The notes under the pieces are model-generated. The model had not been told where the DNA came from. It made no database searches and saw only the letters and a program-made list of their open reading frames with translations. A program made the position numbers and the translations under genes. Shown here piece after piece: positions 40,301 through 48,184 of a stretch of 64,000 bases of DNA (the stretch's first letter is position 1; every line of letters begins with the position of its first letter). This DNA comes from Linepithema humile (lineage: Eukaryota; Arthropoda; Insecta; Hymenoptera; Formicidae): positions 16,870,146 to 16,934,145 of the forward strand of contig NC_090132.1 in assembly GCF_040581485.1 (NCBI RefSeq), in the 5' to 3' direction.

Positions 40301-40975
40301 AATAAAATGCAGACATTGATCGATCCGATTAATTTTAATTAGAGAATTTCACGAGCACCATAATTATTTTCACATTAATATGAATTCACGAAGTTGTGTT
40401 TACGCGTTTATTGGTTTACTTCGTGAATGCGTCTCGCTTCGTTCAAACTGGTTTATCGCTTACTCGTTCGCTTTTATCGGTTGCTTGGAGTACGATCGTC
40501 GTGCAATTTTTTTCTCTCAATTTTACACCATATGTACAGCTCGTAGCCTTGATGAGTCACTTCATTTTGTTACAGGTGTTTGGTGCATTTACTTCGTGCG
40601 CGCTGCACGTGAGCGATCACTTTTATGGCACCGGCGAGTCCCTGCTCTTCAGGTTTACACCGAGGTTCCAGTCTTTCAATTGGACCGGCGACAACTTGTA
40701 TTTCGTCAAGGGCAACAACGAGAGCTTAGCGATCGGTGCCGGAGAGTAAGTTTCCTTCAATTTTCGTTCTCTGAAAAAAATTTCACTTCCTCCGTCGATC
40801 GCGAGCCTCACGGAGTCGGTGTGTCTTTGTCATTTTTAGCGGCAAGTTTGGACTTTGGTTGGACGGCGATCTGTACCAAGGCAGAACACAGTCTTGCAGC
40901 ACATATGGCAACGAGCCATTGGCACCGCGCGAGGACTTCGTCGTTAAAACATTAGAATGTTGGGCGTTCATATAG
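4150..40975 (+). CDS. mtd: mustard / OXR1-NCOA7 orthologue: LysM, GRAM-like and TLDc domain protein (963 aa, multi-exon)
   Basis: Model: join(4150..4330, 7577..7665, 12783..13011, 15496..15647, 15742..16131, 16213..16413, 16501..16854, 16934..17085, 18870..19036, 20872..21034, 23913..24138, 39718..39999, 40576..40745, 40840..40975). All junctions are GT-AG and all phases match. The sum is 2892 nt, or 963 residues plus stop. Order of parts: N-terminal leader (1-90), LysM (about 91-130), GRAM-like/PH-like core (about 195-260), low-complexity acidic/serine linker, conserved YWFSVPRNR/VDDLYRFI block (about 680-705), and TLDc (about 769-963) ending in ECWAFI. The family protects cells from oxidative damage; TLDc proteins are known to bind the V-ATPase, and mustard also affects immune tolerance and ecdysone-linked development in flies. 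An in-frame TAA at 4135-4137 supports the ATG at 4150. Optional cassettes and alternative first exons are listed separately. Confidence 0.92.
4682..4757. repeat. Short AT-rich tandem repeat (about 23-bp unit, three decayed copies)
   Basis: The unit resembles AAATTTTATTTCGAAGAAAA. It occurs twice almost perfectly and a third time with divergence, in the first mtd coding intron. No function is implied. Confidence 0.6.
5592..5900 (-). mobile_element. Decayed mariner-like transposase C-terminus (fragment)
   Basis: On the minus strand the end of an interrupted frame reads KCVEKHGGYVEI followed by a stop at 5592-5594. Just upstream, in a shifted frame, is FSRDIEKLLDLAER. Together they match the pattern at the C-terminus of mariner transposases, where a basic/aromatic helix is followed by KCVEKxGxYVE. 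The two parts lie in different frames and the more upstream frames hold stops, so the copy is dead. The catalytic domain, terminal inverted repeats and TA duplication were not found. Identity rests on a short motif and is moderate only. Confidence 0.45.
7091..7128. repeat. 12-bp tandem repeat, about three copies
   Basis: The unit AATTTTCAGTAA is repeated about three times head to tail in an AT-rich intronic segment of mtd. Confidence 0.85.
7577..7665 (+). CDS. mtd: mtd coding exon 2
   Basis: This 89-nt exon has acceptor TTTTTCTGCACAG and donor GCG|GTAAGT. It is read from phase 1 to phase 0 and ends in QPINTIAYA. That joins seamlessly to VGDRDTLTSVAARFD in the next exon and reproduces the (I/E)YxV(x)RD(T/S)L start of the OXR1 LysM domain. 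Confidence 0.85.
8318..8439. repeat. Direct duplication, copy 1 (122 bp)
   Basis: This segment is repeated in direct orientation at 9041-9162 with five mismatches in 122 aligned bases and no gaps (about 96% identity). The block begins T-rich and runs through a CpG-rich end at CCTCGAGG. It lies in the mtd intron between the exons at 7577 and 12783. Sequence outside the block does not match between copies. Confidence 0.9.
9041..9162. repeat. Direct duplication, copy 2 (122 bp)
   Basis: This is the second copy of the segment at 8318-8439. Differences are two T/C changes in the T-rich start and three substitutions in the CpG-rich end. The 723-bp spacing and high identity suggest a recent local duplication or two insertions of the same short element. 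Confidence 0.9.
12783..13011 (+). CDS. mtd: mtd coding exon 3: LysM domain
   Basis: This exon encodes residues 91-166. The LysM core is visible as a start VGDRDTLTSVAARF, then TPSELSKLNRL, then the GQQLWVP end that closes a LysM fold. In OXR1 proteins this LysM domain sits at the N-terminal end, and its ligand is not settled. After it come a proline/glycine segment and an acidic tail. Acceptor TAATTACAG; donor AAAAAG|GTGATT; phase 0 in, phase 1 out. The exon is skipped in the predicted isoform starting at 14397. Confidence 0.92.
13012..14396. other. mtd intron between the LysM exon and the 14.4 kb alternative exon
   Basis: No coding signature was recognised. Composition is mixed, with CpG-rich patches at about 13.55-13.75 kb and again from 14.2 kb. 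The latter probably belongs to the promoter or 5' leader of the alternative first exon at 14397. Confidence 0.5.
14397..14526 (+). CDS. mtd: Alternative first coding exon of mtd (LysM-less isoform)
   Basis: An ATG opens a 43-codon frame, MLGRKEEVDAERDRSLSWTY, continuing to HQK. It ends in donor AAAG|GTAGTT at phase 1, exactly the phase needed by the mtd exon at 15496. The exon is CpG-rich, unlike flanking intron, and is preceded by a GC-rich stretch from about 14280 that looks like a 5' leader. The predicted product skips the leader and LysM domain and starts just before the GRAM-like core. It contains a hydrophobic segment SWTYIFCNLQL followed by a basic patch (KRLARRATRK), which could direct membrane association. 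Phase match and composition support it; transcript evidence is absent. Confidence 0.65.
15496..15647 (+). CDS. mtd: mtd coding exon: start of the GRAM-like region
   Basis: This exon encodes ELLDNLRPVSPKPGHM through FRERFLKINVRHITDGQ. The last part, with the pattern F(L)KI(N/K)xxxIT(D/S)G, is the first beta-strand region of the GRAM/PH-like domain of OXR1 and NCOA7. Acceptor AATTTTGCAG; donor CCAG|GTAACA; phase 1 in, phase 0 out. Confidence 0.93.
15742..16131 (+). CDS. mtd: mtd coding exon: GRAM-like core
   Basis: The exon begins GVVGGVLLVTPNAVMFDPN, the most conserved part of the GRAM-like domain in OXR1/NCOA7. It continues through HGAESYGVIAPMEFVVNAA and then an acidic, less conserved linker with several cysteines. 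It is 130 codons, phase 0 to 0. The acceptor is TATTCTTGCAG and the donor AGT|GTATGT. Confidence 0.93.
16213..16413 (+). CDS. mtd: mtd coding exon: linker with the RRRSMLDHHW motif
   Basis: This 67-codon exon is phase 0 to 0. It encodes a lysine/aspartate-rich low-complexity start (STKDKDKEKDSNDKE), then LEERRRSMLDHHWAVPSKD and an acidic tail. The RRRSMLDHHWAVPS stretch looks like a short conserved linear motif and is distinctive in an otherwise disordered linker. Acceptor ATTTTACAG; donor AAG|GTGATT. Confidence 0.88.
16501..16854 (+). CDS. mtd: mtd coding exon: acidic/serine linker
   Basis: This exon encodes 118 codons, phase 0 to 0. It holds a LSCHDSGIDIRDPNPP segment (an SGI(D/E)IR-like motif) and YSDADIVLSSDWVPP. 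An internally repeated EEHKEDDK-type acidic run comes from a near-exact duplication around 16796-16830 (EHKEDE, EHKEDD). Acceptor TTGCCACAG; donor CAAG|GTACAT. Confidence 0.88.
16934..17085 (+). CDS. mtd: mtd coding exon: linker ending VFSKVFS
   Basis: Residues MLKRLSYPLSWMEGLTGEK through HHSSVFSKVFS, phase 0 in, phase 2 out. Acceptor GGTTTTAG; donor CAAG|GTGAAC. The phase-2 end can join either the cassette at 17737 or the exon at 18870 without breaking the frame. Confidence 0.85.
17720..17895 (+). CDS. mtd: mtd cassette or alternative first exon (MVVEKSSPINLV)
   Basis: The frame MVVEKSSPINLVSDFSSGLF, then a serine/glycine/proline-rich stretch ending PGPGGLIG, stops at donor ATCGG|GTGAGT in phase 2, which fits exon 18870. 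Two readings are possible. As a cassette it would start at 17737 after GGAAAAAAG (159 nt, phase 2 to 2, frame kept), but that acceptor lacks a pyrimidine tract. As an alternative first exon it would start at the ATG at 17720-17722. Codon use and composition differ strongly from the AT-rich flanks, so it looks coding either way. Confidence 0.6.
18870..19036 (+). CDS. mtd: mtd coding exon: RRSSVGTF linker
   Basis: This exon encodes RSSVGTFIRQQPLTSSGSSS through SVEDMPELFVSFD. It includes a basic/serine phosphorylation-like motif RRSSVGTF and a conserved acidic stretch MVSVEDMPELFVSFD. Acceptor TTGTTTTCAG; donor GACA|GTAAGT. Phase 2 in, phase 1 out. It joins either exon 20872 directly or the 36-nt micro-exon at 20185. 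Confidence 0.88.
20185..20220 (+). CDS. mtd: mtd 36-nt micro-exon (cassette)
   Basis: Flanked by acceptor CCCTCTAG and donor CTGG|GTAGGT, this 36-nt stretch is phase 1 to phase 1. It adds 12 residues, IQAPNFPELEGL, between VSFD and LIPRPA. It is short enough to be missed by gene finders. Precise phase conservation and a good pyrimidine tract before it support it; skipping leaves the frame intact. Confidence 0.6.
20872..21034 (+). CDS. mtd: mtd coding exon: LIPRPA to YWFSVPRNR
   Basis: Encodes LIPRPARSCEDPPLYLRLR through KKKLRPEYWFSVPRN, phase 1 in, phase 2 out. The DPPLYLRLR and PEYWFSVP elements are among the most conserved in OXR1/NCOA7 outside TLDc. Acceptor GCATTACGCAG; donor AACAG|GTAATT. 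After it comes a 2.9-kb intron containing another alternative first exon. Confidence 0.93.
21035..23671. other. mtd intron; the 3' part is a CpG-rich candidate internal promoter
   Basis: The first 2.1 kb is AT-rich with no recognised feature. From about 23,190 composition turns CpG-rich for some 500 bp, directly before the alternative first exon at 23672. That is consistent with an internal promoter and 5' leader. Confidence 0.5.
23672..23772 (+). CDS. mtd: Alternative first coding exon of mtd (MNWTKNTLGSML)
   Basis: An ATG opens MNWTKNTLGSMLNFIYDG, running to MTNVMPFVHR, and ends at donor GCAG|GTAACG in phase 2, the phase required by exon 23913. The next codon becomes arginine, giving HRRVDDLYRFI. 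An in-frame TGA lies at 23582-23584 upstream, and the ATG is the first in the frame. A CpG-rich stretch precedes it. The predicted protein keeps only VDDLYRFI onward plus TLDc. It resembles short N-terminal tails in TLDc-only forms of the family, but no transcript evidence is available. Confidence 0.6.
23913..24138 (+). CDS. mtd: mtd coding exon: VDDLYRFI to SWE
   Basis: Encodes VDDLYRFIHAWVPNLYGEL, then YWREHGYILSDTDTDLSPEL, then an acidic stretch ending ELTRESWE. The VDDLYxF(I/F)xxWxP block is a hallmark of OXR1/NCOA7. Phase 2 in, phase 0 out. Acceptor is a long T-tract then GCAG; donor GAG|GTGAGT. It is followed by either the 87-nt cassette at 24925 or, after 15.6 kb, the TLDc exon. Confidence 0.93.
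24925..25011 (+). CDS. mtd: mtd 87-nt cassette exon
   Basis: A 29-codon stretch LIKAPYVKLYSILKTSS to QIQDSE, phase 0 to 0, has acceptor GGCTGACAG and donor GAG|GTATCG. It is CpG/GC-richer than the flanking intron and open in the right frame. Including it inserts 29 residues between SWE and VLSMSEEF without a frame change. Confidence 0.6.
25012..28201. other. mtd intron, no recognised exon; A-tract at 26154-26175
   Basis: AT-rich with an uninterrupted run of about 22 A at 26154-26175 that could be the tail of an old retroposed insertion. No protein-coding signature was recognised. Confidence 0.5.
28202..28288 (+). CDS. mtd: Alternative first coding exon of mtd (TLDc-only isoform)
   Basis: The frame MPVEDKPMPRSKMPNPISKI, followed by TKFLKQKSK, is 29 codons. 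It starts at the first ATG after an in-frame TGA at 28148-28150 and ends AAG|GTAAAG at phase 0, exactly matching the TLDc exon at 39718 (VLSMSEEF). The peptide is basic and proline-rich. The predicted protein is about 224 residues: a short basic leader plus the TLDc domain, similar in design to the short OXR1/NCOA7 and Drosophila L82 products known in the family. The open frame and donor are seen; the splice is inferred. Confidence 0.65.
29221..29468. repeat. Direct duplication, copy 1 (about 248 bp)
   Basis: Matches 30211-30451 in the same orientation from an A-rich TCACTCGCTTTC start to an AAGCCTT end, with scattered substitutions and small indels (estimated 80-90% identity by eye). Both copies lack a recognised coding frame. 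Confidence 0.85.
30211..30451. repeat. Direct duplication, copy 2 (about 241 bp)
   Basis: Second copy of 29221-29468. The two are 990 bp apart start to start. Lower identity than the 8.3/9.0 kb pair suggests an older duplication or two members of a repeat family. Confidence 0.85.
30522..30562. repeat. Compound (GA)n(GC)n(GT)n microsatellite
   Basis: A GA run passes directly into GC and then GT dinucleotides, a typical compound microsatellite within an mtd intron. Confidence 0.85.
33408..33439. repeat. Exact 16-bp tandem duplication
   Basis: The unit CGCGGTTGCCATATGA occurs twice in a row without mismatch, inside a CpG-richer intronic block. It contains a CATATG E-box-like core, so the doubling places two such sites 16 bp apart. 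Confidence 0.9.
39718..39999 (+). CDS. mtd: mtd coding exon: TLDc domain, first part
   Basis: Encodes VLSMSEEFRRALYANSA, then the TLDc start: LTEILSDDHREQLCRHLPAR-like sequence (here VTEILSDDHREQLCRHLP), GYQWTLVFSTSQHGFSLNSM and SPILLVIEDTEGN. These are the standard early strands of a TLDc fold. Phase 0 to 0; acceptor GTTCGCAG; donor AAC|GTGAGT. Confidence 0.96.
40576..40745 (+). CDS. mtd: mtd coding exon: TLDc domain, middle part
   Basis: Encodes VFGAFTSCALHVSDHFYGTG, ESLLFRF and WTGDNLYFVKGNNESLAIGA. The VFGAF, FYGTGESFLF and YFxxG(N)xxxLxxG motifs are classical TLDc signatures. Phase 0 in, phase 2 out; acceptor TTGTTACAG; donor GAGA|GTAAGT. Confidence 0.97.
40840..40975 (+). CDS. mtd: mtd terminal coding exon: TLDc C-terminus and stop
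   Basis: Encodes GKFGLWLDGDLYQGRTQSC, TYGNEPLAPREDFVVKTLE and CWAFI then TAG. These match the glycine-rich and TF(xN)xPL..EDF.(I/V)..(L/V)E.W endings of TLDc domains. Phase 2 in; acceptor CATTTTTAG. The family normally ends within a few residues of this point. Confidence 0.97.
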
Positions 40976-41832
40976 GACACGGCCTCGTACCCTCAGCCCG
41001 CCGCTCCTTCGTCCTCGTCTCAGCCTAACTTGACCTGAACTCGTGAGCTTCACGAAGGTTTCGCCCCCCCAGGAGAGATTAGAGGAAGACTAATGAATCT
41101 AAGAGACATTGCCGGATAAGTTAAGTCGTACCGATGTTGCCACGACACCGATTAAGCTCGATCGCCATTTGGAGAAGTCTCGCCCAGTGCAGGACGGAAT
41201 GAAATTTCTCCCAGGAGAAAGGAACGGATCCGCGGGATCCGCGCGCAAAAGGACAGCAATGACATTACCTGAAGATGGTGAAATCGACGAGAAGCAGCCT
41301 CGAAAGGGATGCGTTACGGTAAAAAGAGGCCGCCGTGGTCCGAAGTTACGCGATCGTCAGCACACAACACGTGGATTTTGCGTATCGCGTAGCTATCAAT
41401 TATCGCCCCTAACTCCTCTATCTTTTTTAAGTTGGTGTATTTATTTGTTTTTTTATATATACATATTCGTTGAATGATCGTCGCTCGTTAGTTTGATTTG
41501 CAGTTATTTGCGAGTTAGCCGAGAGTCGAAGAATTATGATTGCTTTATACGATAATCTTCGAACTAGTCGTGAGTTTATGACACATCTAACGCCGATACA
41601 AAGGTAATAGTGATGTCGATAATGGTGATGATGATGCAGATGATTGTGTAATAATAATAATAATAATGATGATGATGAAAGAATGAAAGCGTGAGTGATT
41701 GAGATGTGGATGGTATATGTAAGGCGAGATGTAAAATGTTTGAAAGAGATTTGAATTTATGATTCAATACGATGAAAAAATGCTAAAACTAACAGTTTGT
41801 TGATGTGTAGATAATTGTAGATAGTAAATGTA

Positions 41833-41833
41833 A

Positions 41834-41876
<43 letters not shown>

Positions 41877-41885
41877 TATATATTA
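41833..41885. repeat. (TA)n microsatellite
   Basis: Alternating TA with a short ACACACA interruption, in the presumed mtd 3' UTR. Confidence 0.85.
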
Positions 41886-42637
41886 TACTATGATCGTGTT
41901 GCAATGACTAATTTTGACGGTACAAGTAGAGAGAACTCTTTACGGAACACTGTGTAGATCATCATGTGTAATCCAAGAGAACGTTTATTGATGAACGTAC
42001 ACAACACGTATCAACACATTACATATGAGAATTGATACACAGATTACGGGAAGCGTGCTCTCGCGCAACCGGATACAATGATCTATGATCTGAGAAAAAA
42101 AAAAAAGTAGTTTTTAGAGAAAGAGAAATACCTCTCGTACTGATCTTATGATTACAAGGAGAATGAGAAAAAGTCGGACGAGAAGTCGATGATGTGCGGA
42201 TTGAATCGAGAATCAGAGCGTATTCGTAAATCTTGTTGTCTCAGTAATTAGTAAATGTGCTTTGGAGTCACGAGTGACCACAACGAACACACATGCCTGT
42301 GCCTGCTTCGCTCTCTTTGTCTCCCTCCGCCAAAAGTGCGCGTGATGTTGAAGGCGGGTATTTCGAGCGTGAATCCAGATTTACTAAAGCCACCTTGTTG
42401 CCGCCGGCGTACGAAATCTCTGACAGTAGAGGAACGATCATCTTAGAAAACGCATCGTTATGATCCACTCGCGTTCCGATGCTCTTTTACACCTAGTCCA
42501 ACTTTGTACGACCGTATATACACAATCACACACTTGTTCGAGCTTATAATCTCTATCGCGCGACTGTTGGCGCGAGCGTTGTCGGATAACCGAACGTATA
42601 TACTCCTATCTCTAGTTACCGCGCCTCGTCGATTTGC

Positions 42638-42641
<4 letters not shown>

Positions 42642-42680
<39 letters not shown>
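42642..42680. repeat. (GA)n microsatellite
   Basis: An almost uninterrupted GA run in the presumed mtd 3' UTR. Confidence 0.9.
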
Positions 42681-42681
<1 letters not shown>

Positions 42682-45600
42682 CAAAATTTTCTACACGCGC
42701 AAGGCGAGAGCGATGTGCGACATTCTTCAGCGTAAAAAAAAGTAATAAAGAAGCGTAAAAAAGACGTCGCGCTTTTGTTAACTGTACACTTGCGCGAGAT
42801 TGGACGAACTTTTCTAACGTGTTAAGTTACAAGTATTGTGCTGAATTTGCAAAGATGGTTTGAAAAAGGCCCACTTCGGCGCGTGCCACTGACCCACGTC
42901 GCGACAAACCTCAAACGGATCACACGTTTTATACCACGTAGACCTAAATAAACAACACCGCCATATCTCTCTTCTCTATAATTACTCTAGATACAATTTG
43001 TACTCCGCGACCACACACGTTGTATCGTTTCTATATACGATTTCGGAATCTTCGTAATCTTAAACGGAGGCGTCTTTCTGTCGGTCGCTTGCCGATTAGC
43101 GGAACGAGCATGTGACGACCAAGAGTGCTTGTTATACTAACACGATGAGCACAATAAACACACACGCAGAAAACTTTTGATCTATCTTTACCCATTTTTC
43201 TCTCTCTCACACAACACGTCACACTCTCTTTCCTCCGGTGCGACGACATCGGAGGGGGAAGCGTTCCAAAGACTGAGGGGCGGCGCCGATCCAAGATATC
43301 CCGGGAGGAAGAGACCCAAGTGTTCGCGCACTGGTTACAAGACGCACCAAAAGGAAAGAAGCGGGGAAGCACGAAAGCCGCTGCATGGCGGCGCAATTGG
43401 ACGGAGCACGGACTGTGACGCTAAACGAGAACTTCCTCGGGGATTAAGAGACCGGCAGAATTTTGGCACGAGTCTAATTTTCCATGTTGTGAAGTAGATG
43501 TGACTGTAGATAGATATATGAAGAGGTCTAAATCCTAGCCGATCATCGCGAGTCGATTGTCGTAGAGTTGTAAATCATATCGCGGGGTGCCTGGCGCACT
43601 GAAATCCGAATCTATCAAAATTATACCGGTCTTTGGGTCCCCGAAGAGCAAAAAAAAAACGAAATGTTGAGCACCAACGTACAGCACCACCGGTTTACTA
43701 AAATAGTAATCTCGAATCTGTACACTTGATATAACACACAATAACACGTTGCATAGCGTTGCTTAGAGCGTAAATTAGGATCTAGGCGTATAATCATGTG
43801 ATATTAAGTAAAAAAAAAAGAAAAAAAAGAGTTGCGCTCTTAGATTAACCGAGTCGCTTTGGTGGTATCACACGATTACACACGCGACGTCGTATACACA
43901 TACACACGCATACAACTCACCTCGAGATAGAGGTCTTTCCTCTTCCGCTTCCTCGATCGCGAAGCGTGCGTGCGACAGCGGGAGTGTTTTGCTCGAGGAA
44001 GCAGTTTCCGGATCGGATTTGAAAACGCGATCAATATTACGCGAAAAGTGAGAAAGAGCGAAGTATGTACATCCGACAACAGGTAAATAATAACGATAAG
44101 CCGAACGAGAGAAGCTTGAAAGAGAAAAAAAAGTACTCATGACCCTCGCCTTAATGTGAAAAATCAAGATGTCAATGTGCATTGTAACGAAAATAAAAAA
44201 ATCAAGTATGTCTGGGAAATGAACTTTTCGTTCTTTATCTATCTGCGTTTTGTTCCGTCGTTCGCACTTGTGTATGTTTCGTTCAATTCTTTCGTTGTAT
44301 TCGCAGCCGAGACACAGACATAAATTGTAACGATGTATGTGCGAAATATCTTTCCGGTTGATGCTTTCGGAACGAATTCGATAAGTCTTATAAGTCTTAG
44401 CATGGTGAACTCTTCGCAAGCCAAAAGTGATAAAGATATTCATAAGTTTCAATTAGACGCGCTTAGATACCGAATAATGTTTGCTAATTAAATAGCTGTA
44501 TCTGTGTGTAAGATAGTGCGCCATTATTTTCGCACACACGCATCGATATTGCCAAATATGTTGTTGCGAGTTGCGAGTGCTACGTCTCGCCATCATCCGA
44601 GTGAGATTTGCTTTTTCTCTTCCACTTGCAAGAAGCAAGTCTTCTATATCGAATTTAGAGATACACGACAGATACGGAGTTATCTGGAGAAACATGCGGT
44701 ACTGCCTCTGTAGAAGTAAAACGAATTCAGTGGCGGATTAATCATAACACGCAACAAATATTTATGATCTTACATAAGATTTCTCGAAATGAATTCGTTG
44801 AACAATTAACGGACGAATACTCGTGATAATTAATTTCGAACGAAAAACATATGACTTTCAGCTGTGGTCTTTTTTAAATAACATAATTTAATGTTACATT
44901 AAGATATATTAGGGTTTCCGAAATGAGATGTAGCGCTTAGAATCTCGAGATATCTCGATCTGCCACTGAACGTATAAAATGGGATTGAAAAGAATATCCC
45001 GAAATCTCTTGTAGTGAACTATTTCGCACTTTCCACTGCGCTGCAGGTGCATGTGCATTACGCTCAGCGCATATTTCTAGCGAAATTTCTTCGAGAAATT
45101 GTTAAAAAAAAAAACAAAAAACTATCACATTGTGCAATTTTGTGCATATTTTTCGATAGCGAAAGATATTGTAACAACTATTTTTTAGTGTGACAAATTT
45201 ATGTCTGAGGGGAATGTCGTGCACTATGCATGTCCTATTCGTGGATGCGACGCAATGAATTATCGTTAACAAATACTTTAGAGTTGAAGTGAAACCAAAT
45301 GAATAATTGCCATGCGTTCTAATAATATAGAACATTTGTGCTTCTGTGTACAAACTGCAGAATGATGACGCGGCTGTATTAGCCTGAAGATACATAGAGA
45401 TATATAGGGTGTTCTGTTTCATTCGCCATCGAATCAATTTTTAACAATTGTCTGACGATATAAAAATCGACCCCTTACTTAATAAAGATTTAGTGGGAGG
45501 CTTTATCATGGAAATATTCAATATTGTATGCTAGAAGACTTAAGGATCAAGTATCATGTATATAAAAGAGATGATAAAACATTATTCTTTCAACTTTACC

Positions 45601-46349
45601 AAGTAATTTTAGCCTGGAGTTAAGTAGGGATGCTTAGCGTCAAAGATGTAAGCTAACGACAGTCTATGAAGTTTCCATGAGAAAAAAAAATGCTATTATT
45701 TAGTCCGCGTCTTTTAGCTGCACTTCCCGTGGCGCATCTTGTATTTAAGATAAAATAAAAAAAATCTATATTCAAATATTAAATATAAAAAAAGAAAAAA
45801 AAAAAAGATTGTATCAGTCGAAGTTTTGCGGTAATGACGGAGCACCCCGTATATATTCTAAAACAAACCGATTGTGAGTATATGTAGCTTACCGTGTAAA
45901 CGACATCCGTAGACGATACAGTAGTGAGGGTTCCACGCTAAAAATCGTACGCTCGGTATCGCATGATATATATACCTTACACATACACACGTAGACGATA
46001 TTAGCGGTCGTTAGCGAGAGTTAAATGTAAAGTCAAAAAAAAAAAAAGGGGGGAAAAATTCGCAGAGAAAAAGGAGGGACGGCAAGCAGCACACAACAAG
46101 GAGACACATACCTTTGGTATACACATTGTCAATTAGATTCAGACTGACTGCAGGGACTTGAACATGCATAAACAGTTCGATGTTCTTCGATGTTTAGCTA
46201 GATAAAGTTGTCCTCGTCGTCCTCGTTAATGAGCACATCATTGAGACTACGAGTCGACGTATTTAATTCGGGCCAGTGGCGTTAACGTGAAGTGATCAAC
46301 CGGCTAATGGGACCCATTTGACATTATGAAATATTCTAATACATAAAAG

Positions 46350-46367
46350 AAATATATATATATATAT

Positions 46368-46420
<53 letters not shown>
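46350..46420. repeat. (TA)n microsatellite with a CATA interruption
   Basis: A long TA run split by two CATA units, about 1.8 kb upstream of the syntaxin-8 stop codon. Confidence 0.9.
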
Positions 46421-46424
<4 letters not shown>

Positions 46425-48184
46425 TCAGAGTAGAACAGAGAAGAGTTCGTTTGAGGTAAGCCGATGTTGGTTTTAACACAGGAGTCAGCGCACAAGCCAC
46501 TTCGGTCTCACTGCGGAACCACGTAATTAACACTTGTGTACGCTACGTTATTGGTGTGCGTCCATTCTACAATTACGCAGCTATCTGTAAGCGAAAATCC
46601 ATGTTTCTCATTGAGGGATTCTGAATGTTTTCAACCGATGCTTTGGGGAAATTCTATTGCGTTTGCTTTGCGCTGTCGTGTGAGCAGCTACCGTAAAAAT
46701 TACTCGAAGTTAATTGATGCTTAACGGACTCGCTGTCCCTTTCTTTTTTTTTTTCCCGTCTCTGTCCTTAGGAAGAGGTGGAGCATCAGTTCGAACATTA
46801 ACTTAACTTTGACTAATGTTTAGGGAAACACTCCCTTGTTGCATAAATGTTTGATCGGCTGTTAATGTAAACAGACATCCGTAGAATTGTTCTTATATGA
46901 TCAAGAAGCTATTTGGTTCAAATACGAAAATCCGAATAATTGATGTGATGTTCGTAGCGGTTTCTGTGTTGAAGTTAACGAGTTCTAGTGACAAACTAGC
47001 TAGCGCAACGAAATTCTGTTGTAATCAGATATAGACAGAGCAAAGTTTTATTGAACTCAATGGCAATGTTCCAAATATGCGAGCATTTCGATGTAAGGAA
47101 ATTTCCAGTACAACAATATCAACTCAGAGATTCGACGCGGTGCGTTGTAATGAGATCTCACTGTATGTTATGAAAGAGCGACACGTGCTCGGCGGCTAGA
47201 AGCTATTAAATATAAATCCCGTTTGTGAAATGGAGGGAACTTGAGGATTGCTGTAAATCTATGCGATATATCCGCTGAAAAAGAAAACAATTGCGTCAAT
47301 GTATATACATAATTCAATCAAGTATCATGTCTAGTGTAGAGAGGTAATCGCTGGATAATCGCGTTAACAATAGCTATTCAACTGATAATTTCTATCAGGT
47401 TGTGAAAAGAAAGAGTCGAGACATTTCTTTCGCCTGCCAATTGCTCCAGCAGAATATCTTGCGAAAAACACGTGTTGAAAAATTATTTATTATAAAAGTT
47501 GAGAAAGCGGATATCTGGCACAAAGCAGTCTTGTTCTTTCATATATTTGATTTGATCGCAGAAACAATAGTGAACTTTTCTTTATGTCTCTGGCGCCGAG
47601 AAAGTTCGCATAGAATCAGATACAGGATATAGATATTTATGATATAAAAAGAAATAAAAAACAAGAAACAAATGCAAAATATGTATAACATTACATTTCT
47701 GCGATTGCGTTTATCTCTTTTTCATTCCTTGCTACCAGTATCTGATAGGCTCCCCTTCATTATTTTTAAAAATGTAGACATTCTCTTTTAGAGATGATTT
47801 ATACTATTCCTAATATAATATCACTGATCCCAATATTCCTAATAAATTCAATATTTTAGTTGAATAAAATTTTCCAGAATTAAAATGATATATGTATATA
47901 GAAAAGCGGGTATTGAATTTATGTGCAGGATACATAAAAATTTTCTATATCAATCGATATTTTATTAATATATTTTGCTTTTATACATGTTTTATTATTA
48001 GCATATAACATATTAATGTAAATAATATCAAATAATCTTATTTAAATGATTAAGAAAGATGTCGTTATTTTAAAGTTAATGTTACATTTTTTATTTATAA
48101 ATTGCGCAACCTCTCTAATTAAAGCATTTTAGATATACATATAATTTAACAGAATTGAAATAATCCATTCGATTATAAACTAAT

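Larger units (their letters stand above)
40976..48184 (+). other. Probable long mtd 3' UTR and intergenic space; microsatellites, no recognised gene
   Basis: No conserved protein is visible in any frame between the mtd stop and syntaxin-8. Candidate AATAAA polyadenylation signals occur at 42744-42749, 42947-42952 and 43153-43158, among others, so the end of the mtd transcript cannot be fixed. The region holds AT repeats (41833-41885, 46350-46420), a GA tract (42642-42680) and A-rich stretches. Several frames over 100 codons lie here, but none resembles a known family. Long, AU-rich 3' UTRs are usual for neuronally expressed insect genes. Confidence 0.5.

Noticed and set aside
40380..40955. 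191-codon plus-strand frame overlapping the TLDc exons
   Set aside because: It runs across intron and exon in the wrong frame, while the TLDc frame with GT-AG junctions explains the same DNA.
41109..41477. 122-codon frame just after the mtd stop codon
   Set aside because: It opens at TTG, lies in the likely 3' UTR and has no recognisable domain.
43177..43497. 106-codon plus-strand and 121-codon minus-strand frames around 43.2 kb
   Set aside because: Both overlap in CpG-rich DNA with arginine-heavy translations typical of chance frames. No splice or family support.
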